The notes: a model not told the origin generated them from the letters alone. DNA of 58,902 nt from JBBQUP01 sp038212305 (GCA_038212305.1 JBBQUP010000006.1:1-58902), one strand, 5' to 3'; positions 36,113 through 45,104 are shown, numbered from the stretch's first letter. Program-made: numbers and translations.

Positions 36113-37963
36113 GTGGAAAAGAGTGTAAATTATTCGGAAGACGACATTAGAACGCTGGCCTGGCAAGAACACATCCGTAAACGTCCGGGAATGTATATTG
36201 GGAAATTGGGCGATGGAACCTACCCCGATGATGGGATATATGTGCTTTTAAAAGAGGTGATGGATAACTCCATTGATGAGTACATGATGGGCTTTGGTTC
36301 TAAAATTGATGTAACGGTAGTAGATGGACGCGTTACGGTACGTGACTTTGGACGAGGAGTACCCCTGGGGAAAGTGCTCGATGTTGCCTCAAAAATGAAC
36401 ACTGGAGCCAAATACGATTCCAATGCCTTCAAAAAATCGGTAGGCCTCAATGGTGTGGGTATCAAAGCAGTGAATGCGCTTTCGGAAAACTTCTTAATCC
36501 AAGCTTTTCGTGAAGGACAAACTAAACGTGTGGAATTTTCGGAAGGCGTAATTACTGATGATCAAACACCGCAAATTACCAATGAGAAAAACGGAACACT
36601 CGTCTCCTTTCTTCCTGATATAAAGCTATTTGAACACTACAAGTTCAATCCCGATTACATCGAATCGCTTTTAAAAAACTACACATACTTAAATACAGGA
36701 TTATCAATTCATTTTAATGGCAATGTCTATCAATCCAAAAACGGATTGTTGGATTTGCTGAATGAAAACATGACCTCTCCTGGTTTATACCCGATTATTC
36801 ATATTAAATCACCCGATCTTGAAATAGCGCTCACTCACGGCAATCAATATGGCGAAGAGTACTACACTTTTGTCAACGGACAACATACCACCCAAGGCGG
36901 ATCGCATCTGCTTGCATTCCGCGAGGCAATTGTAAAAACTATACGCGAGTACTACAACAAAAATTTCGATGTAGCAGATATCCGTACAGGAATTATCGCC
37001 GCCATATCAATAAAAGTTGAGGAACCTGTATTCGAATCGCAAACCAAAACCAAGCTGGGATCGAAAGATATGGCTCCAGGAGGTGTTTCGGTTCGGAACT
37101 TTGTGATTGATAACATTTCAGAGAAACTCGATAATTACCTCCATAAAAATTCTGAGACGTCCGAAATCCTGCTTCATAAAATTATTGAATCAGAAAAAGA
37201 GCGCAAAGCCATTTCGGGCATTCAAAAACTAGCACGCGAACGAGCTAAAAAAGTGAGTTTGCACAACAAAAAGCTGCGCGATTGCCGAGTTCATTATTGC
37301 TCAAATCACGACCGTAAACTCGAATCAAGCATATTTATTACCGAGGGAGATTCGGCCAGTGGTTCCATCACCAAAGCACGCGATGTGAACACCCAAGCCG
37401 TTTTTAGCTTAAAAGGCAAGCCGTTGAATACGCACGGCTTAACGCGAAAAATTGTGTACGAAAACGAGGAATTCAATCTTCTGCAAGCCGCACTCGACAT
37501 TGAGGAGAGCATGGAAACCCTTCGTTACAACCACGTTATTATCGCTACCGATGCCGATGTGGATGGCATGCACATTCGGTTGTTACTCATCACTTTTTTC
37601 TTGCAATTTTTTCCCGAATTGGTGAAAAACGATCATCTCTACATCCTTCAAACACCTCTATTTCGGGTGCGCAATAAAAAGAAAACCATTTATTGCTACA
37701 GCAACGAAGAGAAAACCAAAGCCATAAAAGAGTTGGGGCCTAAACCTGAAATGACTCGATTTAAAGGTTTGGGAGAGATTTCGCCTGATGAGTTTAAATA
37801 TTTCATCAACAAAGAGATGAAACTGGAACCGGTGAGATTAAAAAAGACCGATGCAGTTAAAGATCTTCTGGATTTTTACATGGGTAAAAATACCCCGGAA
37901 CGACAGAATTTCATCATCGATAATTTGGTGATTGAAGAAGACATGTTTGAGGAAAAGAATTAA
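36113..37963 (+). CDS. parE: topoisomerase IV subunit B (ParE), GTG start
   Basis: The 616-residue ATPase subunit begins with GTG: an in-frame TAA at 36095-36097 excludes any earlier start, and the family's N-terminal YSEDDIRTLAWQEHIRKRPGMYIG follows at once. The GHKL ATP site is seen in KEVMDNSIDEYMMG and GLNGVGIKAVNALS. The TOPRIM domain has TEGDSASG (about residue 409) and DADVDGMHIRLLLI. It lacks the long insertion of many gyrase B proteins. parC starts 5 bases after its stop codon, so they form an operon. Choice of topoisomerase IV over gyrase rests on the pairing with this type of A subunit. Confidence 0.93.
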   Translation: MEKSVNYSEDDIRTLAWQEHIRKRPGMYIGKLGDGTYPDDGIYVLLKEVMDNSIDEYMMGFGSKIDVTVVDGRVTVRDFGRGVPLGKVLDVASKMNTGAKYDSNAFKKSVGLNGVGIKAVNALSENFLIQAFREGQTKRVEFSEGVITDDQTPQITNEKNGTLVSFLPDIKLFEHYKFNPDYIESLLKNYTYLNTGLSIHFNGNVYQSKNGLLDLLNENMTSPGLYPIIHIKSPDLEIALTHGNQYGEEYYTFVNGQHTTQGGSHLLAFREAIVKTIREYYNKNFDVADIRTGIIAAISIKVEEPVFESQTKTKLGSKDMAPGGVSVRNFVIDNISEKLDNYLHKNSETSEILLHKIIESEKERKAISGIQKLARERAKKVSLHNKKLRDCRVHYCSNHDRKLESSIFITEGDSASGSITKARDVNTQAVFSLKGKPLNTHGLTRKIVYENEEFNLLQAALDIEESMETLRYNHVIIATDADVDGMHIRLLLITFFLQFFPELVKNDHLYILQTPLFRVRNKKKTIYCYSNEEKTKAIKELGPKPEMTRFKGLGEISPDEFKYFINKEMKLEPVRLKKTDAVKDLLDFYMGKNTPERQNFIIDNLVIEEDMFEEKN

Positions 37964-37968
37964 GCATC

Positions 37969-40626
37969 ATGAACAACGACAATATAAACATGGATGAAGA
38001 GATGGACTCGGAAGAGATCATTCCCAGTCACGAACCCGCCACTAATAGCAGCATAGCCCCCATTTGGGAGGTGGATCAAACACGTATAACGCACTTGCCC
38101 GGATTGTATCGCGGATGGTTTTTAGATTATGCCTCGTACGTAATCTTAGAACGTGCCGTGCCGCACATCAACGACGGACTTAAACCCGTTCAACGCCGCA
38201 TTCTTCATGCCATGAAACGTATGGACGATGGGCGATACAACAAGGTTGCCAACATTATTGGCTCAACCATGATGTTTCACCCGCATGGCGATGCGTCAAT
38301 TGGTGATGCACTGGTGCAATTGGGACAAAAAAACCTCATCATAGATCCACAGGGAAACTGGGGAAATATCTTCACCGGCGACAGTGCAGCGGCTCCTCGA
38401 TACATCGAAGCCCGTTTCACCAAATTTGCCACCGACGTTATTTTCAATCCCAAAACCACACAGTGGAAACTGTCGTACGATGGCCGTAACCAAGAGCCAA
38501 TAACGCTTCCAGTAAAATTCCCACTTCTGTTAACGCAAGGTGTAGAAGGTATTGCAGTTGGTTTGGCATCGAAAATACTGCCACACAATTTCAACGAACT
38601 CATCGATGCCTCCATCGCCATCTTAAAAAATGAACCGTTTGAGATATTCCCCGATTTTCCTACTGGAGGATATGTGGATGTATCGCGATACAACGATGGA
38701 TTGCGCGGCAGCAACATTAAAGTGCGAGCAAAAATTGCTAAACTCGATAGCAAAACACTTATTATTAATGATATTCCATTTGGCAAAAACACCTCAACAC
38801 TCATCGAATCGATCATAAAAGCCAACGAAAAAGAGAAGATTAAAATCAAGAAAATTGATGATAACACGGCCGAAAATGTTGAGATACTTGTTCATCTTCC
38901 GCCCGGATCATCGCCCGATAAAACCATAGATGCACTTTACGCTTTTACCGATTGCGAGTACTCAATTTCACCCAACTCGTGTGTTATTAGCGATAACAAA
39001 CCGGTGTTTATTGGCGTTTCAAAAATTCTAAAAGCCAACACCAAACACACAGTTGATTTGCTTTTAGCCGAATTAAACATTCGACTCTCGGAGCTCGAAG
39101 ATGATTGGCATTTATCGTCGCTCGAAAAAATATTCTTCGAAGAGAAGATCTACCGTATATTAGAGGAGGATGTTGTGACTTGGGAAGCCGTTATCCAGGC
39201 CATCGACAAGGGTTTCGATCCATATCGCAGTCGATTACGCCGTGAGATTTTAACCGAGGACATCACCAAACTTACTGAGAAACCTGTTCGTAAAATCTCT
39301 AAATTCGACATAAAAAAGGCCGACGATCACATCAAAGGTATTGAAGCAGAGATGGAAACGGTGAAATTCAACATCGAAAACATCATTAAATATTCCATCG
39401 ACTTTTACAAACGCATCAAACAAACTTACGGCAAAAACTTCCCTCGAATGACCGAAATTCGCAGCTTCGAGAACATTGAAGCCGCAAAAGTAGTGGTACG
39501 TAACGAAAAACTTTACATCAACCGACAAGATGGATTTGTAGGAACCTCGCTCAAAAAAGACGAGTACATTTGCGAGTGCAGCGATATTGATGATGTCATC
39601 ATTTTTTACAAAGAGGGACGCTATATTATATCAAAAGTGGCCGAAAAAGCCTTTGTGGGTAAAAACATCATCCACATTGCCATCTTTAAAAAGAACGATA
39701 ACCGCACCATTTACAATGCCATTTACCGCGATGGTAAGCGAGGCAATATGTACGTTAAACGCTTTGCCGTAACGGGTATTACCCGCGACAAGGATTATGA
39801 CATTTCGCAAGGAACCGAAGGCTCGGAGGTCATCTATTTCAGTGCAAACCCCAATGGTGAAGCCGAACTCATAAAAGTGACACTCAAACCCAAACCACGC
39901 ATTCGAAACCTTATTTACGATTTCGATTTGGCAACGCTCACCATCAAGGGCCGTAGCTCGATGGGCAATATCTTATCGAAAAACGAAGTTCATAAAGTGG
40001 TGCTTAAGCGCGCTGGTGGTTCAACATTAGGCGGACGAAAAATCTGGTTCGAGCCCGAAGTACTTCGACTGAATCATGATACCAGAGGAAAATATCTGGG
40101 CGAGTTTTCGGATGCTGACTCCATTTTGGTTATCAACAAAAAAGGCGAATTCTTCACCACCAACTTTGAGCTTACCAACCATTACGACGATAATATTCTG
40201 ACCATCGAGAAATTCAGCGATCAAAAAATTTGGACTGCCGTGTTTTACGATGCCGAACAGAAGTTCTATTACCTCAAACGCTTTCAGGTGGAAACATCGG
40301 CTAAGCCACAAAACTTTATTGGCGAGCATCCCCAATCGAAACTATTACTTCTCTCCAGCGAAAAACATCCTCGTTTCGAAGTGGTATTTGGCGGCAACGA
40401 CAAAACACGCGAACCACTTGTTGTTGATGCCGAAGAGTTTATTGCCGTTAAAGGCAACAAAGCCAAAGGTAAGCGCCTAACCACCTACGAGGTGAAGAAA
40501 ATTGATGAGATTGAGCCCATTCATATCGAAGGCGAGGACGACGAAATTATTGAGGAAATTCCAACAGAGGCCACTAACCCAATAATCGAAGAAGACGAAA
40601 ATCCTCAAATGAGCTTAGGGTTTTAA
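37969..40626 (+). CDS. parC: topoisomerase IV subunit A (ParC)
   Basis: The 885-residue DNA-cleavage subunit starts with an acidic N-terminal extension (MDEEMDSEEIIPS), then the winged-helix domain with PVQRRILHAM, HPHGDASIGDALVQLGQ and the catalytic tyrosine in SAAAPRYIEARFTK (about residue 147). The C-terminal domain forms degenerate beta-pinwheel repeats rather than the canonical gyrase GyrA-box, which favours topoisomerase IV. The reading frame is long and intact. GC content and codon choice are noticeably higher in GC than in flanking accessory genes. Confidence 0.93.
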   Translation: MNNDNINMDEEMDSEEIIPSHEPATNSSIAPIWEVDQTRITHLPGLYRGWFLDYASYVILERAVPHINDGLKPVQRRILHAMKRMDDGRYNKVANIIGSTMMFHPHGDASIGDALVQLGQKNLIIDPQGNWGNIFTGDSAAAPRYIEARFTKFATDVIFNPKTTQWKLSYDGRNQEPITLPVKFPLLLTQGVEGIAVGLASKILPHNFNELIDASIAILKNEPFEIFPDFPTGGYVDVSRYNDGLRGSNIKVRAKIAKLDSKTLIINDIPFGKNTSTLIESIIKANEKEKIKIKKIDDNTAENVEILVHLPPGSSPDKTIDALYAFTDCEYSISPNSCVISDNKPVFIGVSKILKANTKHTVDLLLAELNIRLSELEDDWHLSSLEKIFFEEKIYRILEEDVVTWEAVIQAIDKGFDPYRSRLRREILTEDITKLTEKPVRKISKFDIKKADDHIKGIEAEMETVKFNIENIIKYSIDFYKRIKQTYGKNFPRMTEIRSFENIEAAKVVVRNEKLYINRQDGFVGTSLKKDEYICECSDIDDVIIFYKEGRYIISKVAEKAFVGKNIIHIAIFKKNDNRTIYNAIYRDGKRGNMYVKRFAVTGITRDKDYDISQGTEGSEVIYFSANPNGEAELIKVTLKPKPRIRNLIYDFDLATLTIKGRSSMGNILSKNEVHKVVLKRAGGSTLGGRKIWFEPEVLRLNHDTRGKYLGEFSDADSILVINKKGEFFTTNFELTNHYDDNILTIEKFSDQKIWTAVFYDAEQKFYYLKRFQVETSAKPQNFIGEHPQSKLLLLSSEKHPRFEVVFGGNDKTREPLVVDAEEFIAVKGNKAKGKRLTTYEVKKIDEIEPIHIEGEDDEIIEEIPTEATNPIIEEDENPQMSLGF

Positions 40627-40651
40627 GAACTAAAAACTATCGCGACCAACG

Positions 40652-40681
40652 CTACCGCACGATTGCATCGTGTGGTAGTTT
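40652..40681 (+). terminator. terminator after parC
   Basis: CTACCGCACGAT and ATCGTGTGGTAG pair along 12 positions, with one G-T wobble, around TGC, and TTT follows. It is GC-rich for this genome and starts 26 bases after the parC stop codon. Confidence 0.7.
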
Positions 40682-40699
40682 AAAAAACTATGACACACC

Positions 40700-40731
40700 T
40701 TGATCTATTTCTAGTATTTTCAGTAAATTTG
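40700..40731 (+). promoter_or_regulatory. promoter for the small ORF / nucleotidyltransferase pair
   Basis: TTG (40700-40702), 21 bases, then TAAATTTG (40724-40731), an exact -7 match. It lies 50 bases before the ATG of the 40-residue ORF. Confidence 0.55.
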
Positions 40732-40780
40732 CATTATGTGTAAAGACAAACTGATAACATGAATAAAAGTTGCTCAACAA

Positions 40781-40903
40781 ATGAGTAAAGCAAAGATTGT
40801 TCTTAATAATCAAGTTATCCCTCGTGAAGAGCTTTTTGAGATTAGAAAAAAAGAAGGAAAGCTAAGCCCTGAACTAATTCGTGCACTAAAATCAAATGCC
40901 TAA
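40781..40903 (+). CDS. small ORF of 40 residues, unknown
   Basis: ATG at 40781 opens a 40-codon frame with a charged helical product (MSKAKIVLNNQVIPREELFE start, ALKSNA end). It follows a well-formed promoter and precedes the nucleotidyltransferase-like gene by 86 bases. I do not recognise the family. The position, just upstream of an MntA-like gene, would suit a small partner of that protein, but no HEPN motif (RxxxxH) is present. A further 33-codon frame starting at 40896 overlaps its end and looks accidental. Confidence 0.45.
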   Translation: MSKAKIVLNNQVIPREELFEIRKKEGKLSPELIRALKSNA

Positions 40904-40989
40904 ACTAACGACGGAAGCTTTTTATAAAAAAAAAAATGCACATACAAGTATACCTCACAATGGATTGATAAAATTAAAATACTGCAATC

Positions 40990-41307
40990 ATGGATAAAAA
41001 CGAAGCTTTAAACATAGCCAGTACTTATATCGATTCAATTAGTGCAAAATATAGCATTAACAAAGCCATATTATTTGGATCCTATGCAAAAAGGACAAAC
41101 CATGATGATAGCGTTATTGACATAGCCATAACCGTTAATAATATTGTAGATATTATCGACACACAAATAGATTCAATGAAACTTCGTCGTAAAATTGATT
41201 TACGAATAGAGCCACATCCATTTATGGTATCTGATTTTAACATAAACAATCTTGTCGTAAACGAGATATTAAAATTCGGAATAATAATAAAAGATAATGT
41301 CGCGTAA
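40990..41307 (+). CDS. MntA-like nucleotidyltransferase-domain protein, probably inactive
   Basis: The 105-residue protein carries the minimal nucleotidyltransferase opening LFGSYAKRTNHDDSVIDIAI (about residues 28-47), with the GS motif intact. The family has GS-x10-DxD; here the first Asp is Val (VxD), so one metal ligand is lost. In MntA/HepT toxin-antitoxin pairs this domain AMPylates the HEPN toxin. No HEPN gene is found beside it. The rest of the protein is similar in length to MntA. It may be a decayed antitoxin or a non-catalytic relative. The following gene, aroK, starts 51 bases later. Confidence 0.65.
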   Translation: MDKNEALNIASTYIDSISAKYSINKAILFGSYAKRTNHDDSVIDIAITVNNIVDIIDTQIDSMKLRRKIDLRIEPHPFMVSDFNINNLVVNEILKFGIIIKDNVA

Positions 41308-41358
41308 CAGCTAGATTTAAAATCTCGATACTTGAATCTCATATCTCGATACTCACAA

Positions 41359-41871
41359 ATGAAACACTCACGCATATACCTCATCGGATTTATGGGATGT
41401 GGCAAAACCACGTTAGGCAAGGCATTGGCACAAAAGCTCAACTATAAGTTTATTGATTTAGATGCTTGGTTCGAGGAGCAGAATAAAACAACCATAGCTG
41501 AGTACTTCGAAGTGCATGGCGAAACCAAATTTCGCGAAAAGGAACACGAATTCATCATCGAATCGCAAAAGCTAACCAACACCATCATCTCCACAGGTGG
41601 CGGAGCAGCCTGCTTTTACAACAACATAAAGGTGATGAACCAATCGGGCACAACCATTTACGTTAAGCTATCGCCCCAAAGCCTCATGAACCGCCTGCAA
41701 AACGAAACCACCACGCGCCCACTCATTGCCAATAAAACCAACAACGACCTACTCGCCTTTATCGAACAAAAACTCAGCGAGCGCGAACCCTTTTACACAC
41801 AAGCTCAAGTTGTTTTAGATAAAGAAGATTCTACCGTGGATGAGTATGTTGAAGAGGTTTTGGGGATATAA
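41359..41871 (+). CDS. aroK: shikimate kinase AroK
   Basis: The 170-residue kinase phosphorylates shikimate in aromatic amino acid synthesis. The P-loop GFMGCGKTTLG is at residues 10-20, the shikimate-binding DLDAWFE near residue 32, FREKEHE near residue 57 and STGGGAACF near residue 78. The LID arginine lies in TTRPLI. I choose the ATG at 41359 because the family starts just before the P-loop strand; an in-frame ATG 27 bases earlier would add an unlikely tail. Confidence 0.93.
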   Translation: MKHSRIYLIGFMGCGKTTLGKALAQKLNYKFIDLDAWFEEQNKTTIAEYFEVHGETKFREKEHEFIIESQKLTNTIISTGGGAACFYNNIKVMNQSGTTIYVKLSPQSLMNRLQNETTTRPLIANKTNNDLLAFIEQKLSEREPFYTQAQVVLDKEDSTVDEYVEEVLGI

Positions 41872-42373
41872 ATTTGGGATTTGCTATTGGTTACTTTCTA
41901 AATTTGATGTAGATTGTGTTTAATTGCGCACATATAGTTAAGCTCCAAACTATTATAAAAACAGGCTCTAAGTTGATAAATGATACCAGGTAAAGCAACG
42001 CTTGATGCAAATGGGAAAGTGCAACTTCTTGATGCAAAAGTGGTTGTATATGGAGAAGCTATTAATAAGTTTATGAATGATAGTAAAATTCGGACTATAA
42101 AGAGTTAAAAAAGAAACTAGGTCGCGAATTTTATGAATAGACATGGGATTAGGTAAGTATGGCTATCAGATAAACTTCGGTGCTATTTATTTGTACATAA
42201 TACAACATCCCTAAGCAATGATTTAGACATACTGAAACAGGCTAGGAAAGGTGCACAAAAAAGAGAAGACCCCCGATACAATCGTGCTACAGCCACTAAA
42301 CGATCCACAAACTCATACCAACACAAAAGCCGAACACTCACATGCTCGGCTTTTGCTATAAAAGGAAAGTTCT
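41872..42373. other. intergenic region between aroK and leuB with possible gene remnants
   Basis: This 502-base stretch lies between convergent genes. It contains a 42-codon frame at 41980-42108 (MIPGKATLDANGKVQLLDAK start) whose continuation in another frame (YKELKKKLGREFYE, ending near 42138) hints at a frameshifted remnant. From about 42150 to 42290 a further stop-free stretch has coding-like composition but no start. None is recognised. The leuB terminator is at 42325-42354. Confidence 0.35.
42325..42354 (-). terminator. terminator of the branched-chain amino acid operon
   Basis: AAAAGCCGA and TCGGCTTTT form a 9-bp perfect stem with a 12-base loop. It lies 19 bases beyond the leuB stop codon on the minus strand; it is symmetrical and may work from both sides. 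Confidence 0.75.
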
Positions 42374-43441
42374 CTATTTATTCTTGATATAATTAATAAT
42401 CCACTCTCCCACTTCGGTGGTTGAATAGCTTTTTGAGCCTTCGGCTATGTCTTCGGTAACAATGTTGTTATCAATTGATTTTTCAACTGCTTCACGAATT
42501 AATTTGCCTTCTTCAACCAACTTGAAAGCGTACTCTAACATCATGGCTGCCGAAAGGATGGTTGCCACGGGGTTTGCAATGTTTTTGCCTGCTGCCTGAG
42601 GGTATGACCCGTGAATTGGCTCAAATACCGATGTGTGAATACCAACCGATGCCGATGGTAACAATCCCAACGATCCGGTAATAACGCTTGCCTCGTCAGT
42701 TAAGATATCGCCAAACATATTCTCTGTCACCATTACATCGAAATGCTTAGGCCATTTAACTAACTGCATAGCAGCATTGTCGACAAACATAAACTGTGTA
42801 TCAACCTCAGGATATTTTGGAGCCATTTCTTGAGCAATCTGACGCCATAAGCGCGATGTCTCAAGAACGTTAGCTTTATCAACCACCGTTAGTTGTTTTT
42901 TGCGTTTCATGGCATATTCGTAAGCCAGTTTTAAGATGCGCTCAACTTCCATGCGTGTGTAAACGCAATTATCGAATGCGGTGTTGCCATCTTCGCTGCG
43001 ACCTTTTTCGCCAAAGTAAATGCCTCCTGTTAACTCGCGGATACACATAAAATCGGCACCAGCAACCAGTTCGGTTTTAAGCGGCGATTTGTGCGCCAAC
43101 GATGGAAATGTGCTTACGGGGCGAAGATTAGCATACAAACCAAGTTTTTTACGCATGGCCAATAAGCCTTGCTCGGGACGAACAGTGGCTTTAGGATTGT
43201 TATCGTATTTTGGATCGCCAATGGCACCAAACAAAACCGCATCGCTAGCCATACAAAGCTCGTGCGTTTCGTCGGGATAAGGATTACCGGTTTTTTCGAT
43301 GGCAATAGCACCTACTAATCCCTCTTTGTAAGTCAATTCGTGACCAAATTTCTCACAAACAACCTTCACCACATTCAAGGCTTGGTCAACAATTTCGGGA
43401 CCAATACCATCGCCCGAAAGAACTGCAATATTCAATTTCAT
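42374..43441 (-). CDS. leuB: 3-isopropylmalate dehydrogenase LeuB
   Basis: The 355-residue enzyme oxidatively decarboxylates 3-isopropylmalate; family members also act on beta-methylmalate from the citramalate route. The opening LNIAVLSGDGIGPEIVDQAL, RPEQGLLAMRKKLGLYANLRPV, RELTGGIYFGEKGR and FGDILTDEASVITGSLGLLPSAS are all conserved. It is the last gene of the operon, with a 17-base gap to the citramalate-synthase-like gene, and is followed by a terminator. Confidence 0.97.
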   Translation of the reverse strand: MKLNIAVLSGDGIGPEIVDQALNVVKVVCEKFGHELTYKEGLVGAIAIEKTGNPYPDETHELCMASDAVLFGAIGDPKYDNNPKATVRPEQGLLAMRKKLGLYANLRPVSTFPSLAHKSPLKTELVAGADFMCIRELTGGIYFGEKGRSEDGNTAFDNCVYTRMEVERILKLAYEYAMKRKKQLTVVDKANVLETSRLWRQIAQEMAPKYPEVDTQFMFVDNAAMQLVKWPKHFDVMVTENMFGDILTDEASVITGSLGLLPSASVGIHTSVFEPIHGSYPQAAGKNIANPVATILSAAMMLEYAFKLVEEGKLIREAVEKSIDNNIVTEDIAEGSKSYSTTEVGEWIINYIKNK

Positions 43442-43458
43442 TCCTTAGTGTTTATATT

Positions 43459-44997
43459 TTAACGTAATTTTTTCTTCGGAATACTTCCACTCTCCACAAT
43501 GTTAAGCATTTTCAAGGTCGCCTTAATTGCGGCTTCCGTTTGGTCGGCATCCAACCCTCGGGTTTTAAACTCTGTTTCGTTCATCTCCCATGTAATCACT
43601 GTTTCAACCAAGGCATCGGTTTTACCACCGGGTGGAATCGACACGTTGTAATCGGTCAGCACGGCCACCGGTTTTTTTAATTTTTCGTAAATTTTCCAAA
43701 TACACTTCATGAATGCATCGTATTGGCCATCGCCAGCCGATACCTCTTCGTAGGTATCCTTATCGATTGATAGGCTTACCGAAGCAACTGGTTTTAAACC
43801 GTGTGCCAACGATAAACTATAGTTTTTAATCTTAATTCGTCGATTAATTGAGCTACTTTGAAGCACATCCGAAATAATATAGGGCAAATCCTCGGCAGTT
43901 ACCATCTCTTTTTTATCGCCCAGCTCAATCACACGTTTCGAGACTTTCTTCATCTCTTCGGCACTCAATTCTATTCCCAACTCCTCGAGATTCATGAGAA
44001 TATTGGCTTTGCCAGATGTTTTACCCAACGCATACTTTCGAACACGTCCAAAACGCTCAGGCAAAAGGGTATTGAAATAGAGATTATCCTTGTTATCGCC
44101 ATCGGCATGAACACCACTACACTGAGTAAATACATACTCACCAGTGAGCGGTTTATTTTCTGGAATTCGAATACCACTAATGGTTTCAACCATTTGCGAT
44201 ATTTTTGTGAGTTTAGTCTCACGTATGCCATTCTCAACTTTAAGGTGATCGTTCATCACCCCAATAATACTGGCCAAAGGAGCGTTTCCTGCTCGCTCTC
44301 CCAAACCGTTTATGGTGGTGTGTACTCCTTTAACGTTTAATTTTAATGCTTCGTAGGTATTGGCAATGGCCAAATCGTAATCGTTGTGCGCATGAAAATC
44401 GAAATGAACATCAGGAAATTGCTCAATCATTGATGCTAAAAACAACCGTGTTTGATCAGGATTTAAAATTCCCAATGTATCGGGAAGCATAAATCGTTTA
44501 ATGGGTTCGCTTTTAAGCTGCGATATAAGAAAACTGACATATTCGGGCGAATGAATCATTCCATTGGACCAATCTTCGAGATAAACATTTACCGTAATAC
44601 CCATTTTTTGGGCGTAGGCAATCACTTTTTTGATATCAGCCACATGTTCTTCAGGCGTTTTACGCAACTGAGACGTTACATGCTTTAATGATCCTTTGGT
44701 TAGTAAATTAATCACCGTACCTCCAGCATCTTGTATCCATTTTAGCGAGATATCCCCGTCAACAAACCCCAAGACTTCAATGCGATCCAAAACTCCATGA
44801 CGATTAGCCCACTCTGTAATTCGCTGAACGCCTTTAAATTCGCCATCAGATACGCGCGCTGAAGCCACCTCGATACGGTCAACGCCCAATTCCTCAATTA
44901 GTAATCGGCCTATGGTTAATTTTTCAGCATCGTTAAACGACACGCCTGTGGTTTGCTCCCCGTCGCGTAGGGTAGTATCCATGATTTCGACTCTCAT
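43459..44997 (-). CDS. cimA: (R)-citramalate synthase-like enzyme (second isopropylmalate-synthase family gene)
   Basis: The 512-residue protein has the DRE-TIM catalytic motif TTLRDGEQTTGVSF, the signature ITVNVYLEDWSNGM, LPDTLGIL and HAHNDYDLA, and a C-terminal LeuA-type regulatory domain (from about residue 385, ending with IPPGGKTDALVETVITWEMN). These stretches follow the experimentally known Leptospira citramalate synthase much more closely than the LeuA encoded at 47194-48687. It would condense pyruvate and acetyl-CoA to citramalate, the first step to 2-oxobutyrate and isoleucine. It sits between leuD and leuB, which would process citramalate. A perfect Shine-Dalgarno sequence precedes it, rare in this window. 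Confidence 0.82.
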   Translation of the reverse strand: MRVEIMDTTLRDGEQTTGVSFNDAEKLTIGRLLIEELGVDRIEVASARVSDGEFKGVQRITEWANRHGVLDRIEVLGFVDGDISLKWIQDAGGTVINLLTKGSLKHVTSQLRKTPEEHVADIKKVIAYAQKMGITVNVYLEDWSNGMIHSPEYVSFLISQLKSEPIKRFMLPDTLGILNPDQTRLFLASMIEQFPDVHFDFHAHNDYDLAIANTYEALKLNVKGVHTTINGLGERAGNAPLASIIGVMNDHLKVENGIRETKLTKISQMVETISGIRIPENKPLTGEYVFTQCSGVHADGDNKDNLYFNTLLPERFGRVRKYALGKTSGKANILMNLEELGIELSAEEMKKVSKRVIELGDKKEMVTAEDLPYIISDVLQSSSINRRIKIKNYSLSLAHGLKPVASVSLSIDKDTYEEVSAGDGQYDAFMKCIWKIYEKLKKPVAVLTDYNVSIPPGGKTDALVETVITWEMNETEFKTRGLDADQTEAAIKATLKMLNIVESGSIPKKKLR

Positions 44998-45002
44998 TCT
45001 TA

Positions 45003-45010
45003 ACCTCCTT
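45003..45010 (-). promoter_or_regulatory. strong Shine-Dalgarno site for cimA
   Basis: On the minus strand AAGGAGGT lies 5 bases before the ATG at 44997, a full match to the 16S rRNA anti-SD. Most other starts in this window lack such a site. Confidence 0.6.
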
Positions 45011-45042
45011 TAAGTAAGTATGCAAAATCTCAAAATCAAATT

Positions 45043-45083
45043 AATGCAACAAGAGCCTTCAGAAAAGTAGCTCCTATTGCATT
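45043..45083 (-). other. intercistronic hairpin between leuD and cimA
   Basis: AATGCAACAAGAGC and GCTCCTATTGCATT pair at 12 of 14 positions around a 13-base loop. No T run follows, so an mRNA stability or processing role is more likely than termination. Confidence 0.5.
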
Positions 45084-45104
45084 AAAAATGAAAATCAATT
45101 TTAT

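Noticed and set aside
38277..38867. 196-residue frame antisense to parC
   Set aside because: It is the complement of the most conserved part of ParC and has no start signal or family motif.
40990..41307. Complete MntA/HepT toxin-antitoxin pair
   Set aside because: No HEPN-type gene with an RxxxxH motif is adjacent, and the catalytic DxD is broken.
41317..41355. Short direct repeats of ATCTCGATACT before aroK
   Set aside because: Only two copies in an AT-rich gap; no further evidence for a binding site or mobile element.
43858..44340. 160-residue frame antisense to cimA
   Set aside because: It is a mirror of conserved synthase sequence; length alone is not evidence.
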